Positions 4,892 to 6,043 of a stretch of 6,043 nucleotides of DNA are shown in pieces. The translations under genes and the position numbers were made by a program. The first letter of the stretch is position 1. Every line of letters starts with the position of its first letter. Source of the stretch: an uncultured Streptococcus sp. (GTDB taxonomy: Bacteria > Bacillota > Bacilli > Lactobacillales > Aerococcaceae); NCBI GenBank assembly GCA_916049935.1, contig CAJZJI010000052.1, positions 1 to 6,043 on the forward strand. The letters run 5' to 3'. A model generated the notes under the pieces. It saw only the letters and a program-made list of their open reading frames with translations. It made no database searches and was not told where the DNA came from.

Positions 4892-5941
4892 ATGAGAAAC
4901 AAAAAGATTCGTGTCGTCCAATATGGATGCGGTAAGATGGCCAAGGTCCTTTTCAAGTATATGGTGGATCATGGCGTGGAAATTGTTGGTGCTATTGATA
5001 ACAACCCGCAAGTTGTCGGTCTCGATGTTGGTGATTTTGCTGAATTGGGATATAAGACAGGCGTTGTTATTTCAGATAACGCAGAAAAAGTATTCAATAG
5101 TTGTGATGCCGATATCGCCATTGTAACGATTCTTTCTTATATGCCAGAAATGTATGAGTTCTTTGAAACAGCACTTCGTAATGGTGTGAATGTTATTACC
5201 ACTTGTGAAGAAGCGATTTATCCATGGAACACATCACCTTCTGAAACTAACCGTTTGGATCGTTTAGCAAAAGAAAATGGGGTAACCATTACTGGTTCAG
5301 GAATGCAAGATATTTATTGGATTAATATGCCTTGTCTAGCAATGGCTGGTGTGAACCATATTCAAAAAATTAAAGGTGTCGCTAGTTACAATGTGGAAGA
5401 CTATGGTTTAGCCTTAGCAGAAGCTCATGGTGCAGGCTATACCAAGGAACGTTTCGATGCTGAAATCGCAACAGCTGAAAGCTTCCCATCTTATATGTGG
5501 AATGCTGCAGAAGCAATTTGTTCGAAAATGAATTGGACAATCAAGGATATTAGTCAAAAGAGTGTGCCTTATATCTTAGACGAAGATGTATATTCTGAAA
5601 CACTCGGTAGAACAATTCCAGCTGGTGAAGTTACAGGAATGTCGGCTGTAACAACTGTTCATACACATCAAGGTGTTGAGATTGAAGTAGAATGTATTGG
5701 TAAAGTTTATCGCGAAGATGATGGAGATATGTGTGGCTGGGAAATTACAGGGGAGCCAAACTTAGTATTCTCAGTTCATAAACCAGATACAGTAGCTCAT
5801 ACATGTGCAACAATCGTAAATCGTATTCCAACAATTTTGGATGCAGAGCCAGGATTTGTGACGAGTGAAAAATTAAGAGAACTTGCATACCCAACATATC
5901 CATTACACACATATGTTGAGAATCCCTTTTTTGAAATCTAA
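4892..5941 (+). CDS. NAD(P)-dependent dehydrogenase, DapB-like / 2,4-diaminopentanoate dehydrogenase-like
   Basis: A 349-aa cytoplasmic oxidoreductase. Residues 6-36 form a Rossmann start: [13 protein letters not shown], with the dinucleotide loop GCGKMA at 12-17, and D36 at the end of the second strand (IVGAID). The sequence ADIAIVTI (73-80) and [14 protein letters not shown] (98-111) continue the nucleotide-binding fold. [13 protein letters not shown] (135-147) sits where related amine dehydrogenases and dihydrodipicolinate reductases begin the catalytic half. Members of this family are annotated as 2,4-diaminopentanoate dehydrogenase (ornithine fermentation) or simply as amine dehydrogenase. 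No ornithine-pathway genes are adjacent, so the substrate is not assigned. It is too long for true DapB (about 250-270 aa). The start at 4892 is chosen over ATG 4886 because AAGGGG (4879-4884) is seven bases away from 4892 but only one from 4886. It is transcribed alone behind a cre-covered promoter. Confidence 0.78.
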   Translation: MRNKKIRVVQYGCGKMAKVLFKYMVDHGVEIVGAIDNNPQVVGLDVGDFAELGYKTGVVISDNAEKVFNSCDADIAIVTILSYMPEMYEFFETALRNGVNVITTCEEAIYPWNTSPSETNRLDRLAKENGVTITGSGMQDIYWINMPCLAMAGVNHIQKIKGVASYNVEDYGLALAEAHGAGYTKERFDAEIATAESFPSYMWNAAEAICSKMNWTIKDISQKSVPYILDEDVYSETLGRTIPAGEVTGMSAVTTVHTHQGVEIEVECIGKVYREDDGDMCGWEITGEPNLVFSVHKPDTVAHTCATIVNRIPTILDAEPGFVTSEKLRELAYPTYPLHTYVENPFFEI

Positions 5942-5987
5942 GAAGAGTGTACTAACATTTTAGTAGAATAAAAAAGAGTCGCTACAA

Positions 5988-6043
5988 TGGCACTGACCCC
6001 CGTAAATGAGAATTAAATAAAAACACCTCCAAGTTGGATTTGG
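5988..6043 (-). mobile_element. Probable terminal end of an IS3-family (IS150-like) insertion sequence, cut by the window edge
   Basis: TGGCACTGACCCCC at 5988-6001 resembles the TG-starting, GACCCC-containing terminal inverted repeats of IS3-family elements, as I recall them. Read on the minus strand from the right edge, an open frame with residues QIQLGGVFI ends in TAA at 6013-6015, close to the repeat. That is the usual layout of the right end of such an element, with the transposase stop a short way before the terminal repeat. Only about 55 bases are visible and the second terminal repeat is absent, so the call rests on resemblance. The element body would lie beyond the right edge. Confidence 0.35.

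Noticed and set aside
4589..5011. 140-aa open frame on the minus strand
   Set aside because: It runs across the ykoC end, a terminator, a promoter and the dehydrogenase start. Its product looks like an antisense shadow with no family motifs.
5950..5965. TACTAA / TTAGTA hairpin after the dehydrogenase as a terminator
   Set aside because: It is a six-pair AT-rich stem followed by A residues rather than a T-tract on the plus strand, so it is not a convincing intrinsic terminator.

Overview
The window looks like chromosome from a low-GC Gram-positive bacterium. Strong AGGAGG-type ribosome binding sites, sigma-A promoters, a transcription-terminating TPP riboswitch and a CcpA-type cre site all point to Bacilli. 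The cre site fits the lactococcal-style consensus, so Lactobacillales is a reasonable guess, but no gene fixes the genus.

Layout: (1) 1-1183 holds three small, tightly packed plus-strand genes. The first two overlap by 4 nt and are unrecognised. The third is a single-domain bacterial PH protein. An extended -10 box sits at the very left edge. (2) 1184-1453 is a 270-nt leader with a promoter, a TPP (thiamine pyrophosphate) aptamer and an intrinsic terminator whose 3' arm also carries the Shine-Dalgarno sequence of the next gene. (3) 1454-4735 is a complete ykoF-ykoE-ykoD-ykoC operon: a thiamine/hydroxymethylpyrimidine (HMP) binding protein, an ECF substrate-binding membrane protein, a double ATPase and the ECF coupling membrane protein. 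Every junction overlaps, and a strong terminator closes the operon. (4) 4736-4891 is a second regulatory region: a near-consensus promoter with a cre site across its spacer and -10 box, followed by palindromic sequence. (5) 4892-5941 encodes a 349-residue NAD(P)-dependent oxidoreductase of the dihydrodipicolinate-reductase-like / 2,4-diaminopentanoate-dehydrogenase-like family, transcribed alone. (6) From about 5988 to the right edge there is what looks like the terminal end of an IS3-type insertion sequence.

How it works together: the Yko genes form an energy-coupling-factor importer for thiamine or its pyrimidine precursor. Low TPP should allow read-through into the operon, and high TPP should terminate it just before the ykoF start codon. 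Because the SD is inside the terminator stem, the same hairpin can also block translation. The dehydrogenase appears independent and is probably repressed by CcpA when good sugars are present. The left three-gene cluster has no visible link to thiamine.

The central system (ykoFEDC under a TPP riboswitch) is a known one. The least explained parts are the left three-gene cluster and the substrate of the cre-controlled dehydrogenase. I saw no CRISPR array, tRNA, rRNA or phage gene.
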